NCBI GenBank assembly: GCA_022575985.1
Contig: JAKSXM010000263.1
Coordinates: forward strand, 12,008,001-12,072,000
Source: Anagrus nilaparvatae
Taxonomy: Eukaryota; Arthropoda; Insecta; Hymenoptera; Mymaridae
DNA: 64,000 bases
Direction of reading: 5' to 3'
Part shown: positions 22,701 to 31,864 of the stretch, in pieces
Layout: each line of letters opens with the position of its first letter
Position numbering within the stretch: position 1 is the stretch's first letter
Made by a program: the position numbers and the translations under genes
The notes under the pieces: model-generated
Databases searched by the model: none
Seen by the model: only the letters and a program-made list of their open reading frames with translations
Told to the model about the DNA's origin: nothing

Positions 22701-22843
22701 AATATTTGCTTTCCTTGTGAAAACATCTGATAACCTAATTCCAGGAAATTGATTTTTGGGTGTTTTTAGAGTTCTCGGGTCTGCAATATTGGAAAAATAA
22801 ACCTCTTTTTTCGGAAAATCATATTTTTAATTTATAATACCAT
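19797..22843. repeat. 3-kb inverted repeat built of ~170-bp units carrying a TGGCGGACC motif
   Basis: The left arm (19797 to about 21190) has repeated phrases such as CGGTTTTCCAATATGGCGG and ACCCGAAAACTCTG, with unit starts spaced by roughly 150-190 bp. From about 21200 to 22843 the same phrases occur as reverse complements (GGGTCCGCCATATTGG). The outermost ends match too (ATGGTATTATT at 19797 and AATACCAT at 22843), and so do diagnostic inner stretches such as CCCAGTACAGGTCAATAATA (20419, inverted near 22340). The right arm holds extra sequence between about 21360 and 22137, including the hairpin at 21598-21764 and a possible small element at 21804-22137 with weak inverted ends around AAATCATGTCATT. 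The short plus-strand frames are by-products. Confidence 0.75.
21598..21764. repeat. Long hairpin with ~80-bp arms and 4-nt loop
   Basis: AATATCTTTTCAC at 21598 pairs exactly with GTGAAAAGATATT ending at 21764. The arms continue through CGCTAAGA..GGCGA.AAGACAAT, CCAGC.GGCCTTGCT and CTTCGGCC to a GACA loop at about 21678-21681. Mismatches are few. The arms are markedly richer in GC than the neighbourhood. It is probably a small foldback element. A structured RNA cannot be excluded. Confidence 0.8.
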
Positions 22844-22870
22844 TTCGAACATTACCTGGACCCCTTGGGA

Positions 22871-23599
22871 ACTTTATTTGGATTATTTGGATTATTTGGA
22901 TATATTTAAGGGTTGTAGATCAAAAATAATGTCATTCTGAAAGAACGTGAAATTTTACTATTAGAATGAACTGTTTAGCCACGTATCTATAAGGGAATGT
23001 ATTTATTTTTGCTTTCTTCCGAAACTCTCTGCTCCGGCGTTAATGAGTTAATTTGATTTAATTAATTAGTTAATTAATTTTTACATGAATATTACATTAA
23101 AATTTTTATTACATTTTTACATTAAAATTATAATTTTTCTTAAAATTTCGATTTTGAGATTCCCTGGGCCTCCCTGAGCTGCCTGTTGTTTCTAGGTCTT
23201 TTTTTTGATAAAATTATTTTTTTGTACTAAATTTAATGTTATAAAAGATTTGGTACATTAAAAATTATTTTTTATAAATTAAAACAACTTTTATACAAAC
23301 TTATTTATTATTTTCTAATTATCAAAATAAAACAGTTTTTAGCCAAAAAAAGCCCCAGACGGATTTTTAAAATTTTTGATATTTGTGACTCTAAACAACT
23401 AAAAAACAAATTTCCATTGGAATCTCGGGGGTAATTTTTTTAAAAATTCAATTTTTATTTAAATTGTTTCAGGGGCACTGCGGGGCCCCTACCACTGATA
23501 CAGTCCGGCCTGGATGATTTGTCTTTACTCATAGTAATCTACAGAAAGAACTGCAGCGACTTGAAAAAAATGCTAATAGAACTAACAGATGACTCAAAA
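22871..23599. other. Intergenic, no gene recognised
   Basis: AT-rich with scattered short GC-richer patches near 23160 and 23470. I cannot assign these to any family. Confidence 0.45.
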
Positions 23600-23604
23600 G
23601 AATA

Positions 23605-23735
23605 ATAATTAGTGTTGATATGATATCGATTGATATTGATATCGGTATCGGAAAATATCGCGTTATACAATATCGTCTCGAATATCGTCAGTTTAGTATC
23701 GTCTCGATATCGAAAATATCGAAAATATCGGAAAA
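23605..23735. repeat. ATATCG-rich subterminal-type repeat cluster upstream of the hAT transposase
   Basis: TATCG and its complement CGATA recur many times (GATATCGATTGATATTGATA, TATCGTCTCGAATATCG, CGAAAATATCGAAAATATCG). hAT transposons commonly carry such short subterminal motifs as transposase binding sites. Position 120-240 bp before the hAT start codon fits that role, which is inferred. Confidence 0.5.
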
Positions 23736-23851
23736 AAAAATTATTTTAAAATTATTTAGTTTGAAGTTGCAGCCATTCTTTTTTTTATTGTTTATTAACC
23801 TTTCAAATTAAAACTTTATGAAAATTAGGTTATCAAAATTCTTGTGTAACA

Positions 23852-25540
23852 ATGTCTGATAGTGAAAATACTAGAAAAATAACGCACAAAACTTACTTTA
23901 AGTATTCAACAGATGAAAAAAATCAAAAAATTGGAATATGCTTACTATGTCAAGACAAAAATATTAAAAAATTTATAAAAATTACATCAGGGAATACATC
24001 TGGTTTGATACAACATCTTAAACATAACCACCGACATGAGTATATTATTTTATTTGGAGCTTTTCCAAAAAAAAAAAATATTACAACCAGTCAGCAGTCT
24101 TTGCAAATATTTGTGTGTAGTTTATATGTTTATATGTTTATCTATATGTTTATTAATTTTTAATTTATTTCAGAAAAAAGTAGAGAAGAATACTAGTGTT
24201 GACTGGGACAGACTGATTATTGTATGGCTATGTAAAAAAAATCTTCCTCTGAACTTTTTCGATGATTGCTTAACAAGAAAATTTTTTAATTTATTGAATT
24301 CAGGTGTAAAAATGCCTATTAATAAGTCGACATCAGAAAAATTAAAAATTGAATTTGCAAAAATGCAAGATAACTTAATAAAGATTCTAAAAAAGAACAA
24401 ATCTAAATTTTCTTTTGCGGTAGATGGTTGGACAGCGGCAAATGGTCGATCTTATTACGGCATCACTATTCCTTTTATAGATGAAAATTGGGATTTACAA
24501 TCTCTTGCTTTAGATTTAATACCATCATATGGTAAACACGCAGGCATCGATATTGCAAATTTATTTTACAAAGCAATTAAAAATTACGATTTATAAAAAA
24601 AAATCCAAGGTATAACATTAGGCAACGTTTCCGCAAACACAAAATTTATTAATGAACTTGGAAAAATTTTAAAGCACGAGGGTATAGACTTCAATACAGA
24701 TAACCAGAACTTTCGTTGCTTTGCTCATATACTAAATTTAGGTGTCCAAGACCTTTTAAAATTAATCAAAGTAGGTATAGATGAGAACGCACAACTTACT
24801 GTACAGGATGAAGATGAAGATGAAGATGAATGTGACGAGTACAGCGAATATATAGCTGAAAAATACAAAAGCTTAATACAAAGCTTGACAAAAGTACGTT
24901 CAATATGTAAGAAATTGACTTACTCAGTATAGGAATTTCAGGTCTAAATAAATAAATAACACTTTATTTATAATTAACAATATACATTTATTGATGCATA
25001 AGCATCAAGGAGATCACAGTACTCTAAGAAGTTACATAAAGAACTAAGGGCGCGTAAGATATTTTTGACTACAGGAAACAGTGAAAGTGCACCGCCCCTA
25101 CTATAATTAATATTCATAACGGTACATTTTTACTTACAAGATAAAAAGCATAGTATTATACCCAAATATATTGACTCTAAAATATTATAGAAAAATAGAT
25201 TCATTTTGGATATTTCAACACTCAGAAATGCTAAATAATCATTTAAGACTCTGCTGTACAACAGCTAACGTTGATTTTAAAAAAGTAATTCTCGACGTAA
25301 GAACGAGATGGAATAGTACTTTTGACATGTTGAATATTTTTCTTCAATTAAAAAAAGCATTTTTAGTTATGCTTGATATAAATGAAGGTATAAAGCCGTT
25401 TAAGTTAGAAGAAGATGAACGGTCCTTGCTAGGAGAAATTCACAACTTTTTATTTCATTTTAAATATGTATCGAAAATATTATCATCAGAGAACTCGTGT
25501 ACTTTGCCGGAAGTTGTCGTGATGTTTAAGATAAGATGTA
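23852..25540 (+). pseudogene. hAT-superfamily transposase, broken
   Basis: hAT transposases cut and paste DNA with an RNase H-fold catalytic centre. Start ATG 23852. Exon 1 encodes a BED-type zinc finger (CLLCQDKN, then HLKHNHRHEY). A 61-bp intron at 24113-24173 (GTGTGTAG..TTTCAG) joins in phase 0 to the catalytic part. The first acidic residue sits in FAVDGWTA (about 24410-24433). An in-frame TAA lies at 24594-24596. The second acidic position, normally in a TLDN-type motif, reads TLGN here, so the residue is lost. CFAHILNLGVQDLL (24718-24759) is the conserved CxxH-type region. The frame is then interrupted by about 230 bp (24935-25170) and resumes with DVRTRWNSTFDML (25288-25328). The C-terminal dimerisation part is missing because a LINE follows at about 25540. 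A dead copy. Confidence 0.85.
24935..25170 (-). mobile_element. Insertion in the hAT transposase, probable LINE 3' end
   Basis: It separates two recognisable hAT segments. Read on the minus strand it ends with TGATGCTTATGCATCAAT, AATAAAGTG and an ATTT-repeat tail, the pattern of a LINE 3' end inserted in reverse. It is too short to name the clade. Target duplication not seen. Confidence 0.4.
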
Positions 25541-27542
25541 GTCCCTCCATTACAGATGTAGTCCCTCCCTCTTCTGGAATAAGAGCATCACAACATCATA
25601 CCTCTCCTCCCTTGCCTACAATATATAATGTAACTGTTGAGATAAAAGAAGTTTTCATACCGGGTTTTCAAATTAATAATACTGATTCCAATTTGCGCTG
25701 TATATCTTATACAATTCCAAAGCGCTGCTTCCCTCTCTCAGCAGTACTGATATTTGTGAGATACGTGTTGCTCATATTAACTCAGATGCCACTCAGGAAA
25801 CTAATGCAAGATTCACAATCATCATAATTCGCCTCCAGACACCTGAACTACCTCAGAGGATACTGTATGCTAGAAAATCTTATAAGTACAATTATTTTTC
25901 AACAAAAAATCTTAATTTTAATTTCCCTAATTTTGAAATTGTAAGTACTTTGCCAGACAGCAGAATATATATAAATAAATTTCTCTCAACCTCTAATCGT
26001 GCTCATAAAAGATACAGCTACAAAATTAGATTTTAAATATGTATGGCATAGCTCTGGCAAAATTCTAGGTGCTGTAGGCATTCCATCAGTAAATTCAAAT
26101 AGTTTAAATACATCTAAAATTACTCCCACTCATATCTAAAAACCTACATCTTGACTAAATAAAAATCAAATCCCTACAACACAGCGTACATGTGGTTTAA
26201 AGATTGGCTTCCTCAACGCGACACCTCTTAAAAAACATATATTGGAAGCTCGTCAATATCTTATAAAGGATAATTTTTTTGATATTTTCTCGATTGCTGA
26301 AACTATTGCTGGTTCTAAAGTGCATGAGAACATCATAGAAATATAAGGTTACAGCGTTTTACGTCAGGATAGAATCATAAGGGGTGATGGTGTACTCTTG
26401 TATATTAAAGAAAACTCAAAAGCCAAATTATTATTAACATCAGATACGGAATGCATAGGTAAGCCACTTAAACCTGAAAATATTTTCTGCTCAGTATGGA
26501 AGGCAATTATACTCCCACTTTAATAGTATTAGTATACCACCCCCCCGATGTCTCTATCAGATCTTACAGGCAATTAATTTAATCGTTTAGATCCATATCT
26601 TCAGAAAGTCGTTGTAGGTGATTGAAATACTGATATGCTCAAATATACTAACTTCGATACACGTTTACTAAATAGTTTAATGAGTTAGCATTCTATCAAA
26701 TTGATCAATACTGGAGCTTCTCACCATACTAATATAAATAATTGGATTGACACAATATTCGTTGACGAATGTGATACCATACTTAAGTATGATCGATTTC
26801 TACCTCCTTTCCCAAGTAAAGTAGACATGACATCATTACTACCACGATTAATGTATTTTATCTTTTGGAGGCAAACAACAGCTATACATACAAATTTATA
26901 AACAAAATTACTCCTCATGATATTAACTCCTATCTGCAGACTCAAGATTGATCTATTTTTAATTCGCCAAATGATGTATTTGATATTGATCAGGGTCTTG
27001 CAAAATTAACATCCTACTTGCAATCCTCAATAAATATACTAGCCCCTGATTAGCTCAAAGGAACTATCTTGCCCCTGGTTAAATACGGAATTAAAGTTAT
27101 CAATATCTAAATGTGACCAGCAGACACTACCAGAGAACTGGGTCTACTCATCTTCTAAATGAGTTTTTATCCTCGGCTTCTGAAAATGAGGAAAAAACAG
27201 AAGTTGCTCGTAATGCATATATGCATAATAGGATCTGTAACTCAATTGATACAAATAAAAATTTCTGGTCGGCAATGAGAAAACTTGGTACTTAAACCTA
27301 GCGATGGTTTGCATAGATTTCTTCCTGAAGAACTTAGCTCACACTATTCCAATGGATTCCTTCATCTCCTTTGGAAGACATAGCCTCCTCTCTACACATA
27401 ATCTCCTCAGCTACGCCAGAAGGCTTTATTTTTAAAGAGATTACAGTCAATGTGTTATCTTGGCTGTTTCGTACTTTAGTTCTCAGCCCAAGGGTGAAGA
27501 TGAAATACCGTAAAGTATAGTCACAAAAGCTTTACATGGTTG

Positions 27543-27579
<37 letters not shown>

Positions 27580-27968
27580 TCTTGAATACTGCTCAGTTGT
27601 ATATGCTGATGCTTCTTATCGTATTCGCATGCAACTTCAACGGCTAGCTAATGCTGGTATAAGAAACATCTTAAGTTTAAAATGGAATGAATATATTCCA
27701 TATTCATATTTCCCCCCTTAGGAAACAACTAAAATGTCTCCGCACTGACTCTCGTCGTGATCATTTTGCCATGCTCATTTTATCATGTATAGGGCCACGC
27801 ATGAAAGAGCCACCTTTTATTCTTCCTCTTTTTAAATCTTATCATTCTGATAAATCAAAATGTGATCCTCATCAAGAGTTAGAAGTACCAACAGTAAGCA
27901 CTGACTTAACTATACTTCCAGTTTAAATATGCTATAAATAAATAATAAATAATAAAAAAATAATAATA
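25540..27968 (+). pseudogene. LINE remnant (ORF1 part, endonuclease, C-terminal part; reverse transcriptase deleted)
   Basis: Three blocks in LINE order. At 25940-26090 an ORF1-type C-terminal domain like that of baculovirus FP proteins and many insect LINEs (LPDSRIYINKFL, then a YVWHSSGKIL segment after a stop). At 26200-26540 the start of an apurinic-type endonuclease (GFLNATPLKKHILEARQYL, FDIFSIAET, then GDGVLLYIKE), with stops. At 27580-27926 the C-terminal tail after the reverse transcriptase (HLEYCSVVYADA, LQRLANAGIRNIL, GPRMKEPPF). The reverse-transcriptase core is missing, so an internal deletion of over 1.5 kb is likely. The 3' end has a TAA-rich tail (27930-27968). Clade is probably Jockey- or CR1-like. 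A CT microsatellite at 27546-27573 lies at the deletion region. It truncates the hAT transposase. Confidence 0.75.
27546..27573. repeat. CT microsatellite
   Basis: Uninterrupted CT dinucleotides inside the LINE remnant. Confidence 0.9.
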
Positions 27969-28040
27969 TACAATATGAGCACGTAAAATTTAAACAAAAA
28001 ATTGAATATTATTTAATGATGTAAAAATTCTCATTATATA

Positions 28041-28264
28041 ATTTATTTGAATAATTATTCAAATTTTATTTATCGCTCGATATTAAGGAGTGAAGTTTAA
28101 ATTAATAATTTAGAACGTGACTTTTACGAGCATAATTTGTTGTTTATTAATTTTTAAAAAACATTAATCCAACGTTTCGATTACAATGTAATCTTTTTCA
28201 AGGCTGGAATAATATATGACATTAGTTTACCATAAATATACATAGAAATTTTTTACAAACATAA
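28041..28264 (-). repeat. Penelope terminal repeat (downstream copy)
   Basis: Direct repeat of 31520-31743. It contains, on the minus strand, the segment CTTGAAAAAGATTACA..TGTAATCGAAACG (28169-28204 region). This has the layout of the hammerhead-type folds known from Penelope terminal repeats, but with a non-canonical CUGANGA box. Confidence 0.9.
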
Positions 28265-28764
28265 AAACTTACAAGATGGAATAGTTATTGACAAAACTGT
28301 TTTAAAAAAAAAATATCATAAAACGTTGTGGTATGCATAATAACTACGTGTGACATAATTGAAACAATAACTGTAAAAAGATTTAATTATGCATGTATAG
28401 TCAAAATATAATTAAAAAAATAAATGAAAATTAACCTACGTATAGTTAAATGTAAAAATGTGAATATTGCACAAACAATGAATAGTACATATTGATAATA
28501 TGGGAATTACTAATTTAAAAAAATGTAATATAAATAACATTAAATTATTAAAACTCTATTGAAAAACAATACGTTATTATGCTTTTAAATAACTACAATG
28601 TTTTGATTGTTATTGTTATTATTATTTAATTCCGTCAGCTGTGAAGTTATCATAATGATAGTAAAATCATACAACTATAGACATCTATGAACAGGAAAGA
28701 TAACCACAAACTTTATGTTAAGTTACGATGATAATAAACTTCTATGATAATGTAGACGCATTGT

Positions 28765-31512
28765 TTATATCAACAATGATTTATTTGATAGGCTTTTTCT
28801 CATTTTGTGGATGTTAGACAAATAAGGTTTAAAAAGTTGTTGTGAATCCCCTTGCTCATTTATGGCGTCCTCATAAATATTAATGTGTAGAACCTCACTG
28901 GTTTTTCTCTTGTGATAATTAGATTCATGATCTAATAATTTAAACTTAGACCAAGCAAAATTATGTTTTGTATCTTTGTAATGTTTTAATACAACAGGAT
29001 CATCATCAATATTTTTTTGACTTGTTTTATCATTATTGATTTCACAATAATTAGGGGTATTTTCAGTTACAGTGCGTCTTTGTGGTCTCTTACGTGGCTG
29101 ATTAATTCCTTTTCTTCTTTTTTCTTCTTCTTTTATTAAAGCATCTATAGGTGACTTGTGCTCATTTAATCTGATACCAACTTCCCTCTTGGTTTCACCA
29201 ATATATGTGGCTGGGCATTCTGTACAATCAATTTTATACACAACACCAACCTGTCTTTCTTTGGGTATTCTGTCCTTTGCTTTTATGATAATATTATTTT
29301 CACCCAAATTATTAACAATCATTGGTATAGCTAATATGTTATGTCTTTTGCAACATTCATTTACGCTGTCATAAAAACCTTCAACATAAGGAACACGTAA
29401 TTTTGGTTTCCTCATATTTATTGATCTTTGTATGTCAATAACATCATTATTGTTAGTTACATTGTTAACCTTCCTGTAATTTAACGTATCCAACCTCTTT
29501 TGTACATAATAATCAATAAATTTTTCAGGATACTCATTGTTAATTAAAATTTCTTTAACAATTTTAAGATTATTTTCATGAAAAATATCATCAGAAAGAA
29601 GGATGGCTTTGTCAACTAAGCAATATATGATACCAATTTTTTGATGTTTGGTGTGTCCAGATCTGAAATTTACATATCTAAGAGAAGAAATAGGTTTCCT
29701 GTACCAGTTATGCAGTATTTTGTTCTCCTTCCTTGTTAATTGTATGTCTAGAAAGTTTATAGTATTTTCTTGTTCAACCTCATGAGTAAATTGTAACTTA
29801 GGATGGTAAGAATTGAATATATTCAACATAACCATAATTTTATTTTTTGGTATGCAAGTAATGATGTCATCTACATATCGAAAATAAAATATTGGTTTAA
29901 AATCAATACTATTTAGACATTGTGTTTCTAAGTCAGACATAACAATGTCTGAGAACACTGATGAAACAGCTGAACCCATTGGGGTCCCAAATACTTGCTT
30001 GTAGTACTTTTTGTTGAATTGTAAAAACGTATTATCATTTAGAAAGTCAATTGCCTTAAAAAATTCATCTAAAGGAATGATGGTATTTTTCCTCATTTGT
30101 TCATACCTCCTCTCAATGCCTGATTTGACTAACTCAGGAGGGACGTTTGTAAACAAACTGGTGGCGTCGAAGCTAACAAATACGTGATCATCAGGGATAG
30201 AGATGTTTTTAATTTTTTCAATAAAATCACTGCTATTTCGTATGTAAGAATCAGGCTTTTTTATGCAGTTATTTAATATTATGCTGATTTGTTTAGCTAA
30301 AAAATGTGTTGGGGTGCCAACAGTAGAAACAACAGGTCTAAATTTACAAACCATGCGACCATTATTATCAAAAATGACTTTATGAACCTTCGGAAGACCA
30401 TATAATCTAGCTAAGCACGTATTTGTTTGTGTCAAGCTAAATTTGTGGAATTTCTTGGTTAAAAAACCATTTATGTTCCAACGACTTAGAAATTGATATG
30501 TACGTTTTTGTAAACCTTCAAGAGGGTCTTTATCTAACCTTTTGTACGTTGATGTATCTTCAAGTAATGCCTCCATCTGCTGATAATAATAATCCTTATA
30601 ACATGCGACCGTGGAGTTACCCTTGTCTGCATTCGTAAAGAAAATATTATTTTGTGATTTTAGGAATTTTTTGGTAAAACACACATCAGTATAAAATTTT
30701 CTATCGATGGCATTGATATGTTTGGTTTTATTTAAGTGTTGATTGATACAAGATATGATGCTGTAACGCATATCATCAATAACTTTATTATCAAATTGAT
30801 TTTTGTCAATGAGATATTCAACATTCTTTATAGCCTGTATGGCATCAACGTTACTTAAACAAGATCTAACTGAAAATTTTTGACCCATAGAGACTGTGTC
30901 TATAACTCTTGTTGGAATTTCAATATTGGTAAGATTTAAAAACCACTTTTTATTATTATTATTCTGGTCAGAGTTATTGATGTTAGAAGGGTGTTCAACA
31001 TTATCCTTATTAATGAGTGCATTAATTTTTTTATTTGAGATGAAAATTAATTTTTCATTCAAGTTATCAAGATGGTTTTGATAAAACAACTTTAAAGAAG
31101 ATACTAACTTATTATCAAGGTTTCTGAAAAGGATTTTTTCAATTAATTTTTGCCTATTTTTTAAAAACTTAAGATGAATGTTGATGTCTTTTATCTGTAT
31201 TCTTAATATTTTCTTTTGCAAAATTTTTTTACACGAGTTGAATGACTTATTACCTCTATTGCTATAAAATTTCAGATGTTTGAGGTTGCTGTGTAAGTCT
31301 TGTATATACCTTGGAGTTAAATCGTTTGATCTGCAATGCAATAAGAATCTATTATGAGCTGAAACCTTAACAATCTTCTTGCTGATATTTAAAAACAATC
31401 TTGTCTTGTGATAAAAATATTTGTTTGAACTCTTAAGTATAGAGTCCAAAAATTGTGAAATAGAATTGAAAGTAGATGTTTCACTTAGGGCATCATTCAG
31501 TCCAGGCCCCAT
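28765..31512 (-). CDS. Penelope-type reverse transcriptase with GIY-YIG endonuclease
   Basis: Copies element RNA into DNA and, through its C-terminal nuclease, opens the target. 915 residues, ATG at 31512, which lies just inside the upstream terminal repeat. The N-terminal 230 residues are lysine/asparagine-rich with no named domain. The reverse transcriptase follows: LARLYGLPKVHK, FVSFDATSLFTNVPP, GTPMGSAVSSVFSD and the catalytic YVDD in YFRYVDDIIT (around residue 545), then FLDIQLTRKE and YRKPISS. From about residue 750 comes the GIY-YIG domain (VYKIDCTECPATYIGETKR, GIRLNEHK), with the Cys pair and a later HYKDTKH that resemble the CCHH zinc finger typical of this family. No stop or frameshift. 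Its AT-rich codon use matches the surroundings. Likely active or very recently so, which is inferred. Confidence 0.93.
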   Translation of the reverse strand: MGPGLNDALSETSTFNSISQFLDSILKSSNKYFYHKTRLFLNISKKIVKVSAHNRFLLHCRSNDLTPRYIQDLHSNLKHLKFYSNRGNKSFNSCKKILQKKILRIQIKDINIHLKFLKNRQKLIEKILFRNLDNKLVSSLKLFYQNHLDNLNEKLIFISNKKINALINKDNVEHPSNINNSDQNNNNKKWFLNLTNIEIPTRVIDTVSMGQKFSVRSCLSNVDAIQAIKNVEYLIDKNQFDNKVIDDMRYSIISCINQHLNKTKHINAIDRKFYTDVCFTKKFLKSQNNIFFTNADKGNSTVACYKDYYYQQMEALLEDTSTYKRLDKDPLEGLQKRTYQFLSRWNINGFLTKKFHKFSLTQTNTCLARLYGLPKVHKVIFDNNGRMVCKFRPVVSTVGTPTHFLAKQISIILNNCIKKPDSYIRNSSDFIEKIKNISIPDDHVFVSFDATSLFTNVPPELVKSGIERRYEQMRKNTIIPLDEFFKAIDFLNDNTFLQFNKKYYKQVFGTPMGSAVSSVFSDIVMSDLETQCLNSIDFKPIFYFRYVDDIITCIPKNKIMVMLNIFNSYHPKLQFTHEVEQENTINFLDIQLTRKENKILHNWYRKPISSLRYVNFRSGHTKHQKIGIIYCLVDKAILLSDDIFHENNLKIVKEILINNEYPEKFIDYYVQKRLDTLNYRKVNNVTNNNDVIDIQRSINMRKPKLRVPYVEGFYDSVNECCKRHNILAIPMIVNNLGENNIIIKAKDRIPKERQVGVVYKIDCTECPATYIGETKREVGIRLNEHKSPIDALIKEEEKRRKGINQPRKRPQRRTVTENTPNYCEINNDKTSQKNIDDDPVVLKHYKDTKHNFAWSKFKLLDHESNYHKRKTSEVLHINIYEDAINEQGDSQQLFKPYLSNIHKMRKSLSNKSLLI

Positions 31513-31519
31513 ACTAATA

Positions 31520-31743
31520 ATTTATTTGAATAATTATTCAAATTTTATTTATCGCTCGATATTAAGGAGTGAAGTTTAAATTAATAATTTAGAACGTGAC
31601 TTTTACGAGCATAATTTGTTGTTTATTAATTTTTAAAAAACATTAATCCAACGTTTCGATTACAATGTAATCTTTTTCAAGGCTGGAATAATATATGACA
31701 TTAGTTTACCATAAATATACATAGAAATTTTTTACAAACATAA
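31520..31743 (-). repeat. Penelope terminal repeat (upstream copy)
   Basis: Identical to 28041-28264. Relative to the ORF this is the promoter-side copy, starting 8 bp beyond the ORF start codon. Confidence 0.9.
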
Positions 31744-31830
31744 TCATTCTCATTATATACAAAATAAGGTAAGATTTATATATAATTGTTTTTATTTTTG
31801 TAAGAAACAAAATAATTTATTTATTTTTAG

Positions 31831-31864
31831 TCCTGATAAAGAGGTGGGATGTCTCCGAAATATA
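31831..31864 (+). other. Hammerhead-like motif outside the Penelope element
   Basis: CCTGATAAAGAGG..GTCTCCGAAAT has a CUGAUAA box, a short GAG/CUC-containing stem and a GAAA box, the layout of the hammerhead folds in Penelope terminal repeats. The usual G after CUGAU is A here. It lies about 70 bp beyond the target duplication on the opposite strand, so it could be a scrap of another, older Penelope family. Confidence 0.3.

Larger units (their letters stand above)
16600..22870. repeat. Interspersed repeat element (copy B), expanded by nested insertions
   Basis: It starts with GATAGGTCAAATTTC and CATATAAGCACGTTTTG, as in copy A, passes a (TG)n tract and ~155-bp units, and ends with ATTACCTGGACCCCTTGGG near 22866, as in copy A. 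Its extra length relative to copy A comes from the TTAA-flanked element at 17003-19150 and the 3-kb inverted repeat at 19797-22843. Units of the ~155-bp type are visible near 16830, 16960, 19260, 19420, 19585 and 19740. Confidence 0.65.
28041..31745 (-). mobile_element. Penelope-like retroelement, apparently full length and young
   Basis: The element is bounded by a 14-bp target duplication ATTCTCATTATATA (28027-28040 and 31746-31759). It carries direct 224-bp terminal repeats at 28041-28264 and 31520-31743 that look identical base for base. Between them lies one uninterrupted 915-codon ORF on the minus strand and about 500 bp of 3' non-coding sequence (28265-28764). Identity of the repeats, the intact ORF and the clean target duplication all point to recent insertion. 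Confidence 0.93.

Noticed and set aside
23520..23600. Possible gag- or LINE-like peptide near CTACAGAAAGAACTGCAGCG
   Set aside because: The readable stretch is only about 20 residues and matches no family signature that I can defend.
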